Shown here piece by piece: positions 42,390 to 51,268 of a DNA stretch of 64,000 nt (position 1 is its first letter; each line of letters opens with the position of its first letter). This DNA is from Streptomyces canus (GTDB lineage Bacteria > Actinomycetota > Actinomycetes > Streptomycetales > Streptomycetaceae). Under the pieces are notes generated by a model that was not told the origin of the DNA, made no database searches, and saw only the letters and a program-made list of their open reading frames with translations. The stretch covers positions 3,906,001-3,970,000 of the forward strand of contig NZ_JAUSWW010000001.1 in NCBI RefSeq assembly GCF_030815415.1. The letters run 5' to 3'. The position numbers and the translations under genes are program-made.

Positions 42390-42539
42390 GACGATCGGTC
42401 ATATCCGCCGTGATCACTGTGGAGAGGTTATGGGTGATCTGTGAACAGAGGGATCTGCTCCCATAAATAGTGTGTTTCGGAGGAGTGTGGAGACTTAGGG
42501 GCGAATCCGAACACCGGATGACTGCCGGGTAACGGCGTT

Positions 42540-44570
42540 TCAGCCGTTCAGCGCCGCGCGCAGCCGGTCCGGGTCGGTCGTCGGGGCGTCACAGGTGAAG
42601 TTACGGCAGACGTACGCGGTCGGTTCACCGCCCACGAGAGGCCGGTCGGCGAGCAGCGGCAGTTCGTCACTCCCCGTCACCCCGACGGCGACCACGGCAC
42701 CGGGGGCGGTGCCGAGAAGTGCCGTACGGTGCAAGGCCTTTGTGCCCGGGTCGTCGAGCGCGGGCCCGACGACCGCGACCTCCCGCGGCCCGTCGAGCAG
42801 CGCCTCGGCGACGGCGAGCCCCCACCCGATGAACCGCGGCACCCGCGGACCGAGCGCCTTGACGACCCCGAGGGCCTTCCCGGCGGCGGTGCGATGGGGC
42901 TCGGCACCGGTCTGGGCGGCATAGCCGAGCAGGGCGCCGGCGGCAGCGGTCCATCCCGAGGGGGCCGCGTTGTCGGTCGGGTCCTGGGGGCGCCGGATCA
43001 ACCGCTCGGCGTCGGAGGCGGTGTCGAACAGCGCGCCGGACTCCTCGTCGACGAACCGTGCCAGGACGTGGTCGAGCAGGAAGCCGGCGAACTCCAGCCA
43101 GACCCCTTCACCGGTGACGGAGGCCAGCGCGAGGAACCCTTCGGCGACATCGGCGTAGTCCTCCAGCACCCCCGCGTTGGCGCCGGCATGCCCGTCCTTG
43201 CTGGTACGCGAGAGCCGCGCCTGCTCGTCGAGATGCAGCCGTACGAGGAGGTCGGCGGCCCCGACCGCGGCGTCGACGAGGTCGGGCCGGTCGAAGTAGG
43301 CGCCGGTCTCGGCGAGCGCGGCGATGGCGAGCCCGTTCCAGGCGGCCACGACCTTGTCGTCCCGGCCGGGAGCGGGGCGCTGGGCCCGCGCCTCGAGCAG
43401 CCGGCCCTTCACGGACTCGATGTGCCCGGCGTCGAACACGCCCTCGTGCTGCGGAAGCTGGAGGACGGAGGCACCTTCTTCGAAGGTCCCCTCCCCGGTG
43501 ACGCCGAAATACTGGGCGGCGAGTTCGGCGTCCTGGGCCCCGAGGATCTCGGTGAGCTGCTCGGGCGTCCAGACGTAATAGGCCCCCTCGACGTGCTTGC
43601 CGCTGCCGTCGTCGCTGTCGGCGTCGAGCGCGGAGGCGAACCCGCCTTCGGGGGTGCGCAGTTCGCGCACCATGAAGTCGGCGGTCTCCAGGGCGACCCG
43701 GCGGGCGAGCTCGGAGCCGGTGGAGCGCCAGAGATGGGCGTAGACGCGGCAGAGCAGGGCGTTGTCGTAGAGCATCTTCTCGAAGTGCGGCACGACCCAC
43801 TCGCGGTCGACGGAGTAGCGGGCGAACCCGCCCCCGAGCTGGTCGTAGATGCCCCCGCGGGCCATCCGCTCACAGGTGTCCCGCGCCATCTGGAGCGCGC
43901 CCTCGGAGCCGGTCCGGGCGTGATGCCGCAGCAGGAACTCGAGGACCATGGACGGCGGGAACTTCGGCGCCCCGCCGAATCCGCCGCGCTGCGGGTCGTA
44001 CTCCCGGGTCAGCCCGAGCAGCGCCTTGGCGAGCTCCTCCTCACCGGGAGCCTGGGTGTCGCCGTAACTGATCTCCCGCCCGGCGAGATCCCGCACGATC
44101 TTCCCGGCCACCTCGGCGACCTCGTCCCGCTTGTCGCTCCAGGCGCTCCGCACGCCCTCCAGCACCTGCCGGAAGGACGGCATGCCGTGCCGGGGCGCGG
44201 GCGGGAAGTACGTGCCGAAGTAGAAGGGTTCGGCGTCCGGGGTGAGGAACACGGTCATGGGCCAGCCGCCCTGCCCGGTGGCGGCCTGGACGGCCTCCAT
44301 GTAGACGGCGTCGACGTCGGGGCGTTCCTCCCGGTCGACCTTGACGCTCACGAAATGGGCGTTGAGGTAGTCGGCGGTCTCCTGGTCCTCGAAGGACTCG
44401 CCGGCCATGACGTGACACCAGTGGCAGCTGCTGTATCCGACGCTGAGCAGGACCGGTTTGTTGCTCCTGCGGGCCTCCTCGAAGGCCTCGTCGGACCAGG
44501 GCCACCAGTCGACCGGGTTGTCGGCGTGCTGGAGCAGATACGGGGACGTCTCATGGGCCAGTCGGTTCAC
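42540..44570 (-). CDS. Thioredoxin-domain protein, DUF255/YyaL family
   Basis: 676 aa. The N-terminal thioredoxin-like domain (about 1-160) carries the CHWCHVM motif and starts MNRLAHETSPYLLQHADNPVDW, both hallmarks of the DUF255/YyaL family; the rest is an (alpha/alpha) barrel resembling cellobiose epimerase/GlcNAc-2-epimerase. Role in bacteria unknown, possibly linked to redox-controlled protein or sugar metabolism. GTG start overlapping the ArsR-type gene by 20 bases, so the two form an operon. Confidence 0.93.
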   Translation of the reverse strand: MNRLAHETSPYLLQHADNPVDWWPWSDEAFEEARRSNKPVLLSVGYSSCHWCHVMAGESFEDQETADYLNAHFVSVKVDREERPDVDAVYMEAVQAATGQGGWPMTVFLTPDAEPFYFGTYFPPAPRHGMPSFRQVLEGVRSAWSDKRDEVAEVAGKIVRDLAGREISYGDTQAPGEEELAKALLGLTREYDPQRGGFGGAPKFPPSMVLEFLLRHHARTGSEGALQMARDTCERMARGGIYDQLGGGFARYSVDREWVVPHFEKMLYDNALLCRVYAHLWRSTGSELARRVALETADFMVRELRTPEGGFASALDADSDDGSGKHVEGAYYVWTPEQLTEILGAQDAELAAQYFGVTGEGTFEEGASVLQLPQHEGVFDAGHIESVKGRLLEARAQRPAPGRDDKVVAAWNGLAIAALAETGAYFDRPDLVDAAVGAADLLVRLHLDEQARLSRTSKDGHAGANAGVLEDYADVAEGFLALASVTGEGVWLEFAGFLLDHVLARFVDEESGALFDTASDAERLIRRPQDPTDNAAPSGWTAAAGALLGYAAQTGAEPHRTAAGKALGVVKALGPRVPRFIGWGLAVAEALLDGPREVAVVGPALDDPGTKALHRTALLGTAPGAVVAVGVTGSDELPLLADRPLVGGEPTAYVCRNFTCDAPTTDPDRLRAALNG

Positions 44571-45141
44571 CGTTCCACTCTCCCACGCCGTCCGGTACGG
44601 CGTAGAAGCGCAGGGAGACCGGGCGCGCCCCCTCGGGGGCGTCCTCGCGCGCGTGGCTGTAGCTCTCCAGGAGGGCGTTGTAGTCGCGCAGGAAGGCGTG
44701 GAGTTCGTCCTGGGTCATCCAGCCGCCGTGCCGCTGGACCTGGGCCCAGCCCTCCGGGCCCCGGTACTCCTGGTGGGCGCGGCGGAAGAGCTCCGTGTCC
44801 ACGTCGATCTTCAGCAGGGCGAGGTGCTCGGCGGCGGCGTACTCCTCGGCCGTCATCGTCGCCGGGTCGGGGGTGGTGTGGCGGAAGGGCAGGGTCCGCC
44901 ACCAGCGTTCGCGGCCGCCGGACTTCTCCGGGATCTCCTCGATGAGCCGCTGCTCGGCGAGTTTGCGCAGGTGGTAGCTGGTCGTGCCCGAGCTCTCGCC
45001 GAGTCCCCTGGCGAGCACGGTGGAGTTCGCCTCGCCGTGCTCGCCGAGGAACTCGAGGATCCGGCGGCGCAGCGGGTTGCCGAGGGACTTGTAGAGGGCG
45101 GTGCGTTCGAGGCTGGTCAGCTCGGGCGGGCCGTCGGTCAT
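44551..45141 (-). CDS. ArsR/winged-helix transcriptional regulator
   Basis: 196 aa. Winged helix-turn-helix at about 10-90 (LGNPLRRRILEFLGEHGEANSTVLARGLGESSGTTSYHLRKL) then a C-terminal helical domain ending in a long acidic/charged tail typical of Streptomyces HTH_20 proteins. No conserved metal cysteines are visible. Divergent from the membrane protein gene at 45232, and followed by the DUF255 gene with a 20-base overlap. The ATG of MTDGPPE is chosen over an upstream GTG-type start. Confidence 0.87.
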   Translation of the reverse strand: MTDGPPELTSLERTALYKSLGNPLRRRILEFLGEHGEANSTVLARGLGESSGTTSYHLRKLAEQRLIEEIPEKSGGRERWWRTLPFRHTTPDPATMTAEEYAAAEHLALLKIDVDTELFRRAHQEYRGPEGWAQVQRHGGWMTQDELHAFLRDYNALLESYSHAREDAPEGARPVSLRFYAVPDGVGEWNGEPTGP

Positions 45142-45231
45142 GCAGTCACGGTAACCCTGAGAACCCTGAGCCATCCCTGATGTTTGCCGAATTTTCTTTG
45201 CAGAACTTTCTCTGCGATCTACGGTGGGTGC
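45142..45231. promoter_or_regulatory. Divergent control region with triple CCCTGA repeat
   Basis: Between the ArsR-type gene and a membrane protein gene. CCCTGA occurs three times in 26 bases (45155-45160, 45164-45169, 45175-45180), and GCAGA-N6-TCTGC (45200-45215) forms a dyad. Both are reasonable sites for the divergent regulator. Confidence 0.45.
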
Positions 45232-45630
45232 ATGCGCAGCAAATGGATGCTTGTCCTGCTCGGTTCCGCCGCCGTCCTGCTCGTGCCGTGGATGGTCGCC
45301 CTCGCCCTGACCCTGCCGAGTCGTACGGAGGTCAGGAACTGGTCGCTGGCCTGGATCGGCCTCGACGTCCTGATGGCCACGGGCTGTGCGGCAACGGCGT
45401 TACTGGGCCTGCGCGGTGACCCGCGCGCACACCTCACGGCGTCCGCGACCGCCGCCACCGCCGCACTGGACGCCTGGTTCGACATCACCACCTCACCGCC
45501 GGGCTCCGCCCTCGCGCAGGCACTGGCGTGTGCGGTGGCGGAGGCCGCGCTCGCCGGCGCCTGTGTCTTTCTCGCACTCGGTGATCGTCGGCCCTCTCGC
45601 ATTGACGGCTCCCCCGAAGGACACTCATAG
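45232..45630 (+). CDS. Small polytopic membrane protein, function unknown
   Basis: 132 aa with four hydrophobic helices (about 7-28, 38-58, 65-85, 90-115) and a short Arg/Ser-rich tail. No family recognised, although the layout (WLVLLGSAA opening, TSPPGSALAQA loop) recurs in Streptomyces genes next to ArsR-type regulators as far as I recall. A weak GGTGGG lies before the ATG. It is divergent from the regulator and 32 bases upstream of the STAND ATPase gene, so could share its mRNA. Confidence 0.75.
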   Translation: MRSKWMLVLLGSAAVLLVPWMVALALTLPSRTEVRNWSLAWIGLDVLMATGCAATALLGLRGDPRAHLTASATAATAALDAWFDITTSPPGSALAQALACAVAEAALAGACVFLALGDRRPSRIDGSPEGHS

Positions 45631-45662
45631 ACAAGGAAGTTGTCACCGGAGGGGGACGTGAC

Positions 45663-48600
45663 ATGCGGGACAGCCATCGGGCGGACGCCGAGCGGCTGTT
45701 GGCACGGGCCGTGGAGGAGGAGGTGCGGCGCTCCGGCGGGCGTACCGACGGGCCGGTGCTGATGGCGCGAGGGCGTGGGGCGCTGGACGCCATGGCGCAG
45801 AGCGCCGCGGAGGAGTACGAGGCCTACACGCGCGCGCTGGACGAGGCGGCGGCAGGCCGGCTCACGTTCGGGCAGCGGTACGCGAAGGAGGGCGGCGGAA
45901 CTCCGCTGATGGTGGCGGGCGTCGCGGCACTCGCGGCCGTCGTCACGGACCTGGCACTCGGCACCGGCGCGGGTACGGCCCTCGGTGCCGGAGCGGCCGT
46001 CGGCGTCGTGGGTGCCGCGGCGACCGTGGTGAAGGTCGCCGGTACCCATCTGCCGGCCGCGCATCATCAGGCGGGCGCCGTGGGACAGCCGGGCGGGCCC
46101 GAGCAGTTGCGGCTGGCATGGCTGACGGCGCTGGAGGTGCGGGGCATCCGGCCCTTCCTCGACCAGCAGCGGGTGCTGAGCGCCTCGACGGGGCCGAAGA
46201 AGACGGGCCCGCGGCTGAAAGGCGCCGACAAGAGCGCGGCGGCGCGCGGCCGGAACGTGCTGCAGCAGTCGTTCGGTCAACTCCCGGAGCCGGTGGCCGC
46301 GTTCGCGGGCCGGCGGCAGGAGCTGGGGCGGATCCGGCAGTGGGTGCAGGCGGCCCGGGCGAGCACGGAGACCCGGCCGACGGTGGTGGTGCTGCACGGG
46401 TCCTCGGGCAGCGGCCGTTCGGCACTCGCGCTGCAGGCGGCCCACGAACTGAAGGACTACTTCCGCGGCGCGTGCGTCGTGGACCTGCGCGGCGACAGCC
46501 CGGAGGAACCGCCGCTGTCGACGCGGGACGCCCTGCTGCATCTGCTGAACCGGCTGGGCGCGCCCCGCGAGCAACTCCTCTTCCGTGAGCGTTCCTCACC
46601 GGACCAGCAGGTCAAGCGGCTGGGTGAGCTGTACCACCAGCATCTGACGGGGCTGCCGGTGACGATCGTCCTGGACGACGCCTCGGACCCCGAACAGGTC
46701 CGCACCCTCGTCCCCGAGCGCTCCGACAGCCTGGTCCTGGTCACCGCCCGCACCTCCCTGGACCTGCCCGCCGAACTGCCGGCCTGGGTGCACCAGTTGC
46801 CGGTCGAGGCGCTGGACGCGGCGGGCGCGGAGGAGTTGCTGGGGGCGGCGGCGCAGGACGCGTCGGGTCCGTACGACGCCGATGCGACCGACCGGGTGCG
46901 GGAGTTGTGCGGGGGCCTGCCGCTGGCGCTGCGTGTCGCGGGTTCCTCCCTCGGCCCGCGCTCCCCGCGCGCGCTCGCCTCGGATCTCGGGGCGTACGGT
47001 CCGGTGGAGCCGGTCGAGCGGGTGCTGTGGCTGCGCTACACCGATCAGTCGGACACGGCCCGCCGCCTGTTGCGGCGGCTGGCCCTGGCCGGCCGGGCGT
47101 CCCTGGGTGCGGCGGCGGCCGCGGCGCTGCTGGCCACCGACCAGGCGGAGGCCACCCGCCAGTTGGTCGCGCTGTCCCGGGCGGGCCTGATCGACCACGT
47201 CCGCGGCGACCGCTACCGCCTGCACGATCTGGTCCGCGCCTTCGCCCAGGCCCGCCTCCTGGACGAGGAGGAACCGGCCGAGCGCAACTCGGCGCAGGAA
47301 CGTCTCATCGTGAACTACGCCGAACTGGCCGACTCGGTCCTGCGCCTGGTCGACGGCAACATGTCGACCCGCTCGGACCGCTTCAGCCCGCACGGCTTCA
47401 CCTCCCTGGACGAGGCGCTGCGCTGGCTGGACGACGAGTCGAGCTTCATCACCTCGACCCTGCGCCATGCGGAGGGCGTGAACCAGGGCGCGGTGCTCAA
47501 CCTCCTGGGCGCCCTCTGCGACTACTGCCTCCTGCGCGGCGACCTCTACCGCCTGGGCGAGATCAGCGAACTGGCGCAGGCCGTGGACCAGGGTCTGCTG
47601 CTGAGGTCGGTCCAGTGGCGCACCGGCATCGCGGCCCGCCAGCTCGGCGAGCTGGACAAGGCCCGCACGACCCTGACCTCGGTGGTCGACCTCTACATGG
47701 AGGCCCACCACGACGCGGGCGCGGCCCGCGCCCTGTGCTCCCTCGGCATCACCCTGCACCACCAGGGCAACCTGACGGAGGCCGCGGCGAAGCTCCACGA
47801 GGCCCTCGATCTCCAGGCGGCCCCCGCACTGGCCACCGACCGCGCCTGGACCATGCACGCGCTGGCGGCGGTGGAACGCGACCGGGCGCGGGTGGGCGAG
47901 GCCATGGAGCTGCTCACCCGATCGCTGGTCCTGCACCGCGCGGGCGAGTCCGTGCACGGCGAGGCCTGGGCCCACTTCCAGCTCGGCCAGCTGGGCCTGC
48001 GCATGGGCGACGTCCCCCGCGCGGAGACCGAGCTGCGCACCGCCCTGGACCTGTACGGCCGCACCCGCGACGCCCGCGGCGAGGCCTGGGCGCTGACCCA
48101 GCTGGCCCGCGCCCGCCTGGTCGCCGGCGACCCCTCCCCCGCGGTGGACGGCCTGCGTCAGGCGGCGTCCCGGCATCGCGACAACGAGGACGCCCGTGGC
48201 GAGGCGTGGACGGTGTACTACCTGGGCCAGGCACTGGAGGAGACGGGCAACCTGGACCTGGCGGTACGGGAGCTGGAGAGGTCGAGAACCATGTTCTCGC
48301 GGATGCGGGACGTGTACGGCCTGGCCTGCGCCCGCCACCACTCGGCCCGGGTGACGCGCGACCAGCGCGCGGCACAGACCGGCTCGCTGCGGAACTCCGG
48401 CTTCGCGCGCCAGCTCCTGGTCGACGCGCGTGCGGACTTCCAGCGCATCGGCGTCGCCCACGGCGAGGCATGGACGTGCCTGGAACTGGCCGTGGTCGAC
48501 GCCGGCAACACCCGCACCCAGCAGGCCCTGTCGCTGTGCGACGAGGCGATCGGCCTGTTCACGTCCTACGGAGACCGCCGCGGCGAGGACTGGGCCCGCT

Positions 48601-48863
48601 TCCTGCGCTGCACGCTGCTGCCGTACGCGGCACCGGGCGGCGTCGAGGTCGGCACGGCGGTGGCCCAGGAGGACCTGTCCCAGCTGGGCCGTAACAGCCA
48701 CCCGCTACGGGACGAGAAGCTCGACGACTACGTCGAGGCGTACCAGCTCCTGCTGGAACGCGGAGTGAATCTGGAAGCCGGCTGGCAGGCGTGGCGCCTG
48801 GGCATGGTCCCGAACCGGCATGCCCGCGAGGTGATGGGGGTGGCGGTACCGGCCGGGAACTGA
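45663..48863 (+). CDS. Membrane-anchored STAND NTPase with NB-ARC and TPR domains
   Basis: 1066 aa. N-terminal helical region (about 1-75), two adjacent hydrophobic helices (about 80-127) as membrane anchor, a linker, then an NB-ARC-type STAND ATPase: P-loop GSSGSGRS at 246-253, Walker B TIVLDD and the GLPLALR motif. The C-terminal half (about 560-1050) is a long series of TPR/helical repeats. There is no SARP-type DNA-binding domain or recognisable effector, so it is likely a signal-transducing oligomeriser at the membrane rather than a transcription factor. Some STAND proteins act in phage defence; nothing else here supports that. Confidence 0.86.
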   Translation: MRDSHRADAERLLARAVEEEVRRSGGRTDGPVLMARGRGALDAMAQSAAEEYEAYTRALDEAAAGRLTFGQRYAKEGGGTPLMVAGVAALAAVVTDLALGTGAGTALGAGAAVGVVGAAATVVKVAGTHLPAAHHQAGAVGQPGGPEQLRLAWLTALEVRGIRPFLDQQRVLSASTGPKKTGPRLKGADKSAAARGRNVLQQSFGQLPEPVAAFAGRRQELGRIRQWVQAARASTETRPTVVVLHGSSGSGRSALALQAAHELKDYFRGACVVDLRGDSPEEPPLSTRDALLHLLNRLGAPREQLLFRERSSPDQQVKRLGELYHQHLTGLPVTIVLDDASDPEQVRTLVPERSDSLVLVTARTSLDLPAELPAWVHQLPVEALDAAGAEELLGAAAQDASGPYDADATDRVRELCGGLPLALRVAGSSLGPRSPRALASDLGAYGPVEPVERVLWLRYTDQSDTARRLLRRLALAGRASLGAAAAAALLATDQAEATRQLVALSRAGLIDHVRGDRYRLHDLVRAFAQARLLDEEEPAERNSAQERLIVNYAELADSVLRLVDGNMSTRSDRFSPHGFTSLDEALRWLDDESSFITSTLRHAEGVNQGAVLNLLGALCDYCLLRGDLYRLGEISELAQAVDQGLLLRSVQWRTGIAARQLGELDKARTTLTSVVDLYMEAHHDAGAARALCSLGITLHHQGNLTEAAAKLHEALDLQAAPALATDRAWTMHALAAVERDRARVGEAMELLTRSLVLHRAGESVHGEAWAHFQLGQLGLRMGDVPRAETELRTALDLYGRTRDARGEAWALTQLARARLVAGDPSPAVDGLRQAASRHRDNEDARGEAWTVYYLGQALEETGNLDLAVRELERSRTMFSRMRDVYGLACARHHSARVTRDQRAAQTGSLRNSGFARQLLVDARADFQRIGVAHGEAWTCLELAVVDAGNTRTQQALSLCDEAIGLFTSYGDRRGEDWARFLRCTLLPYAAPGGVEVGTAVAQEDLSQLGRNSHPLRDEKLDDYVEAYQLLLERGVNLEAGWQAWRLGMVPNRHAREVMGVAVPAGN

Positions 48864-48891
48864 CCGCCGCACACCCCCACGCCTGCGGGCG

Positions 48892-49131
48892 TCAGCTCTG
48901 GCGGGCCCTGGGCTCGGCCGAGGGCTCCCCGGACCCGGCCTCCGGGTCCGGGGTCTCCTTGAAGTCGACCTTGCCCATGTGCTTGCTCATCGACTTCATC
49001 AGCACCCACACGGCCAGGGCCATCGCCGCGAAGACGATGAAACCGAGGACGCCGGGGGTGACCTTGTCCTCGTCGACCTCCTTGGCGAAGGTCGCGAAGT
49101 GGGTCATTGCCAGGCTCACGCTTGCGCTCAT
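48892..49131 (-). CDS. Small single-pass membrane protein downstream of mca
   Basis: 79 aa from the second ATG (82 aa from the one at 49140). One transmembrane helix (VLGFIVFAAMALAVWVLMK, about 30-48) and a charged tail rich in Pro, Glu and Arg. No family recognised, but the position after mca is one I recall as conserved in Streptomyces. It overlaps or abuts the mca stop (49133), so the two are co-transcribed. The start is uncertain; neither ATG has a good ribosome-binding site. Confidence 0.8.
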   Translation of the reverse strand: MSASVSLAMTHFATFAKEVDEDKVTPGVLGFIVFAAMALAVWVLMKSMSKHMGKVDFKETPDPEAGSGEPSAEPRARQS

Positions 49132-49132
49132 G

Positions 49133-50014
49133 TCAGGCATTGTCCCGGATGCCCGCGAAGAGGTCGTCCTCGGGGAGGGAGGTATCGACGAGGGACTTCG
49201 CGAGCTCGTACTCCTCGGTCGGCCAGACCTCCTTCTGGACCTCCATCGGAACGCGGAACCAGCCGCCGTCGGGGTCGATCTGCGTGGCGTGCGCGATCAG
49301 CGCCTTGTCACGGATCTCGTAGAAGTCGGCGCACGGGATGTGCGTGGTCAGCGTGCGCTCGGTGCGCTCGATCTCGCTCCAGCGCTTGAGCCACTCCTCG
49401 TACGGCGACTCCAGTCCGCGCTCCAGCATCGCGTTGTGCAGCGCCTCGGTGCGCTGCCGGTTGAAGCCCTGGTTGTAGTAGAGCTTCCGCGGCTGGTACG
49501 CCGGGCCGAACTCCCCCTCCGGGTACTTCTCGGTGTCCGCCGCGCCCTCGAACGCCACCATCGAGATCTTGTGGGTCATGATGTGGTCGGGGTGCGGGTA
49601 GCCGCCGTTCTCGTCGTACGTCGTGATCACCTGCGGACGGAACGAGCGGATCTTGCGCACCAGCTCGCCGGCCGCCTTGTCGACGTCCTCCAGGGCGAAG
49701 CAGCCCTCGGGGAGCGGGGGCAGCGGGTCGCCCTCGGGCAGGCCGGAGTCGACGAAGCCGAGCCACTCCTGCTTGACGCCGAGGATCTCGCGGGCCTCGT
49801 CCATCTCCTTCTTGCGTACCTCGTGGATGTGCTCCTCGATGTACTTGTCGCCCTGCAGCTTCGGATTGAGGATGGAGCCGCGCTCCCCGCCCGTGCAGGT
49901 CACGACCAGCACGTCCACCCCCTCGGACACGTACTTCGCCATGGTCGCCGCGCCCTTGCTCGACTCGTCGTCGGGGTGGGCGTGGACGGCCATCAGTCGC
50001 AGCTGGTCAGTCAA
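49133..50014 (-). CDS. mca: Mycothiol S-conjugate amidase
   Basis: 293 aa, PIG-L/LmbE fold. The zinc motif AHPDDES lies at residues 12-18 (H13, D16) with the later PHPDHIMTH histidine. Mca cleaves mycothiol S-conjugates to mercapturic acids and GlcN-inositol, detoxifying electrophiles; mycothiol is the thiol of actinobacteria. KLYYNQGFNRQR and the specific length favour Mca over the deacetylase MshB. It starts at TTG with AAGGA eight bases upstream. Divergent from a DUF4307 gene, with the small membrane protein downstream. Confidence 0.93.
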   Translation of the reverse strand: MTDQLRLMAVHAHPDDESSKGAATMAKYVSEGVDVLVVTCTGGERGSILNPKLQGDKYIEEHIHEVRKKEMDEAREILGVKQEWLGFVDSGLPEGDPLPPLPEGCFALEDVDKAAGELVRKIRSFRPQVITTYDENGGYPHPDHIMTHKISMVAFEGAADTEKYPEGEFGPAYQPRKLYYNQGFNRQRTEALHNAMLERGLESPYEEWLKRWSEIERTERTLTTHIPCADFYEIRDKALIAHATQIDPDGGWFRVPMEVQKEVWPTEEYELAKSLVDTSLPEDDLFAGIRDNA

Positions 50015-50047
50015 GACTCAATCCTTGGTAAGTCGGCGCCCCTGATG

Positions 50048-50076
50048 TGAACCGGGGCGATCGGCGCTTCTATAGT
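50048..50076 (+). promoter_or_regulatory. Candidate promoter of the DUF4307 gene
   Basis: TGAACC (50048-50053), 17 bases, then TATAGT (50071-50076), close to a sigma-70-type promoter. The gene begins 45 bases after the -10. Confidence 0.5.
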
Positions 50077-50120
50077 GACCGAATCGGGGGGCGAATAATT
50101 CCGGTGTCCGGAGGACGATC

Positions 50121-50519
50121 ATGAGCACGGCGAGCACGCGACTGCCCGAGGGCCGTTACGGCCGTTCCTCGGACGAGCGCGCCGACCACAAGCTCAGGAT
50201 CGCCGGTGCCGTTCTCGGGGCGCTGCTGCTCGCGCTGATGGGTTATTTCGCCTACCACTACGTCGGCCAGAACAAGATCAGCGCCGAGGTGATCAGCTTC
50301 GAGCAGGAGAAGGACGCCGTGAAGGTGCATCTGGAGGTCCGCAAGGACTCCGGTGCGAGCGGCTACTGCACGCTGCGTTCCCAGGCCGAGAGCGGTGCCG
50401 AGGTCGGCCGGGCCGACTTCCGCTTCGACGGGGACGCCACCCGCATCGACAGGGTCGTCACACTGCGTACGACGTCACCGGGCACGACCGCGGAGCTGCT
50501 CGGCTGTCACGCCGACTGA
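50121..50519 (+). CDS. DUF4307 single-pass membrane protein
   Basis: 132 aa: hydrophilic N terminus with LPEGRYGRSSDERADHKL, one membrane helix (about 27-47), then an outside beta-rich domain with a Cys pair (GYCTLRSQ and LGCHAD). The layout and LPEGRYG start match the DUF4307 family of actinobacteria. Function unknown. CGGAGGA lies before the ATG. Conserved position between mca and greA as far as I recall. Confidence 0.87.
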   Translation: MSTASTRLPEGRYGRSSDERADHKLRIAGAVLGALLLALMGYFAYHYVGQNKISAEVISFEQEKDAVKVHLEVRKDSGASGYCTLRSQAESGAEVGRADFRFDGDATRIDRVVTLRTTSPGTTAELLGCHAD

Positions 50520-50687
50520 CCTCGTCCGCATTACGTACTTGCTGACCTGCTTCGATGTGATTCTGACGGCTTATGTCCTCCCCCTTGGGCCGCTGAATTG
50601 TTAGGCTCGTGGTTTCGCCCATCCGTGAAGGAACATTCTTCTGGGTAGGGCGATGCTTTGTATTCCCAGTACCTACGAGGAGCACCT

Positions 50688-51188
50688 GTGACCCAGACCA
50701 GCGAAGACGTCACCTGGCTTACGCAGGAGGCGTACACCAAGCTCAAGGAAGAGCTGGCGTACCTGTCTGGTCCCGCGCGCGAGGAAGTCACCGCGAAGAT
50801 CGCGGCCGCGCGCGAGGAGGGCGACCTGCGCGAGAACGGCGGGTACCACGCGGCCAAGGAAGAGCAGGGCAAGCAGGAGCTCCGCATCCGCCAGCTGACC
50901 CAGCTCCTGGAGAAGGCCAAGGTCGGCGAGGCTCCGGCGTCCGCTGACGGCGCGGTGGCGCCCGGCATGGTCGTGACGATCGCCTTCGACGGCGACGAGG
51001 ACGATACGACGACCTTCCTGCTCGCCTCCCGCGAGTACGCCAGCTCCGACATCGAGACCTACTCGCCGCAGTCCCCGCTGGGCTCCGGCGTGCTCGGCCA
51101 CAAGGTCGGCGAGGACGCGGAGTACGAACTGCCGAACGGCAGGAAGGCCTCCGTGAAGATTCTCAAGGCCGAGCCCTACAGCGCCTGA
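50688..51188 (+). CDS. greA: Transcription elongation factor GreA
   Basis: 166 aa. The N-terminal coiled coil (about 1-75) with acidic tip EEGDLRENGGYHAAKEEQ and the C-terminal FKBP-like domain (about 85-160; SPQSPLGSGVLGHKVGE) are diagnostic. GreA stimulates RNA cleavage by backtracked RNA polymerase. The GTG at 50688 is chosen because GAGGAG precedes it at good spacing. TAGGCT at 50602-50607 could be its -10. A strong terminator follows at 51217. Confidence 0.95.
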   Translation: MTQTSEDVTWLTQEAYTKLKEELAYLSGPAREEVTAKIAAAREEGDLRENGGYHAAKEEQGKQELRIRQLTQLLEKAKVGEAPASADGAVAPGMVVTIAFDGDEDDTTTFLLASREYASSDIETYSPQSPLGSGVLGHKVGEDAEYELPNGRKASVKILKAEPYSA

Positions 51189-51216
51189 TTCCCTTACCCC
51201 GCATTGCCCCGACAGG

Positions 51217-51246
51217 CCCCCGGCGTCTTACCGACGCCGGGGGTTT
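51217..51246 (+). terminator. Intrinsic terminator after greA
   Basis: CCCCCGGCGTC (51217-51227) pairs perfectly with GACGCCGGGGG (51233-51243), loop of 5, followed by TTT. It also separates greA from the convergent ABC permease gene. Confidence 0.85.
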
Positions 51247-51268
51247 CGTCATGCCGCCCGGCGCCTTC

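Noticed and set aside
42729..44945. Plus-strand frame opposite the DUF255 gene
   Set aside because: Antisense shadow; the minus strand has the CHWC thioredoxin motif and family start.
46596..48701. 700-residue minus-strand frame opposite the STAND ATPase gene
   Set aside because: Low-complexity Gln/Val/Ala/Arg sequence; the plus frame holds P-loop, Walker B and TPRs.
45663..48863. SARP-type pathway activator
   Set aside because: The N terminus lacks the winged-helix and bacterial transcriptional activator domains; it has membrane helices instead.
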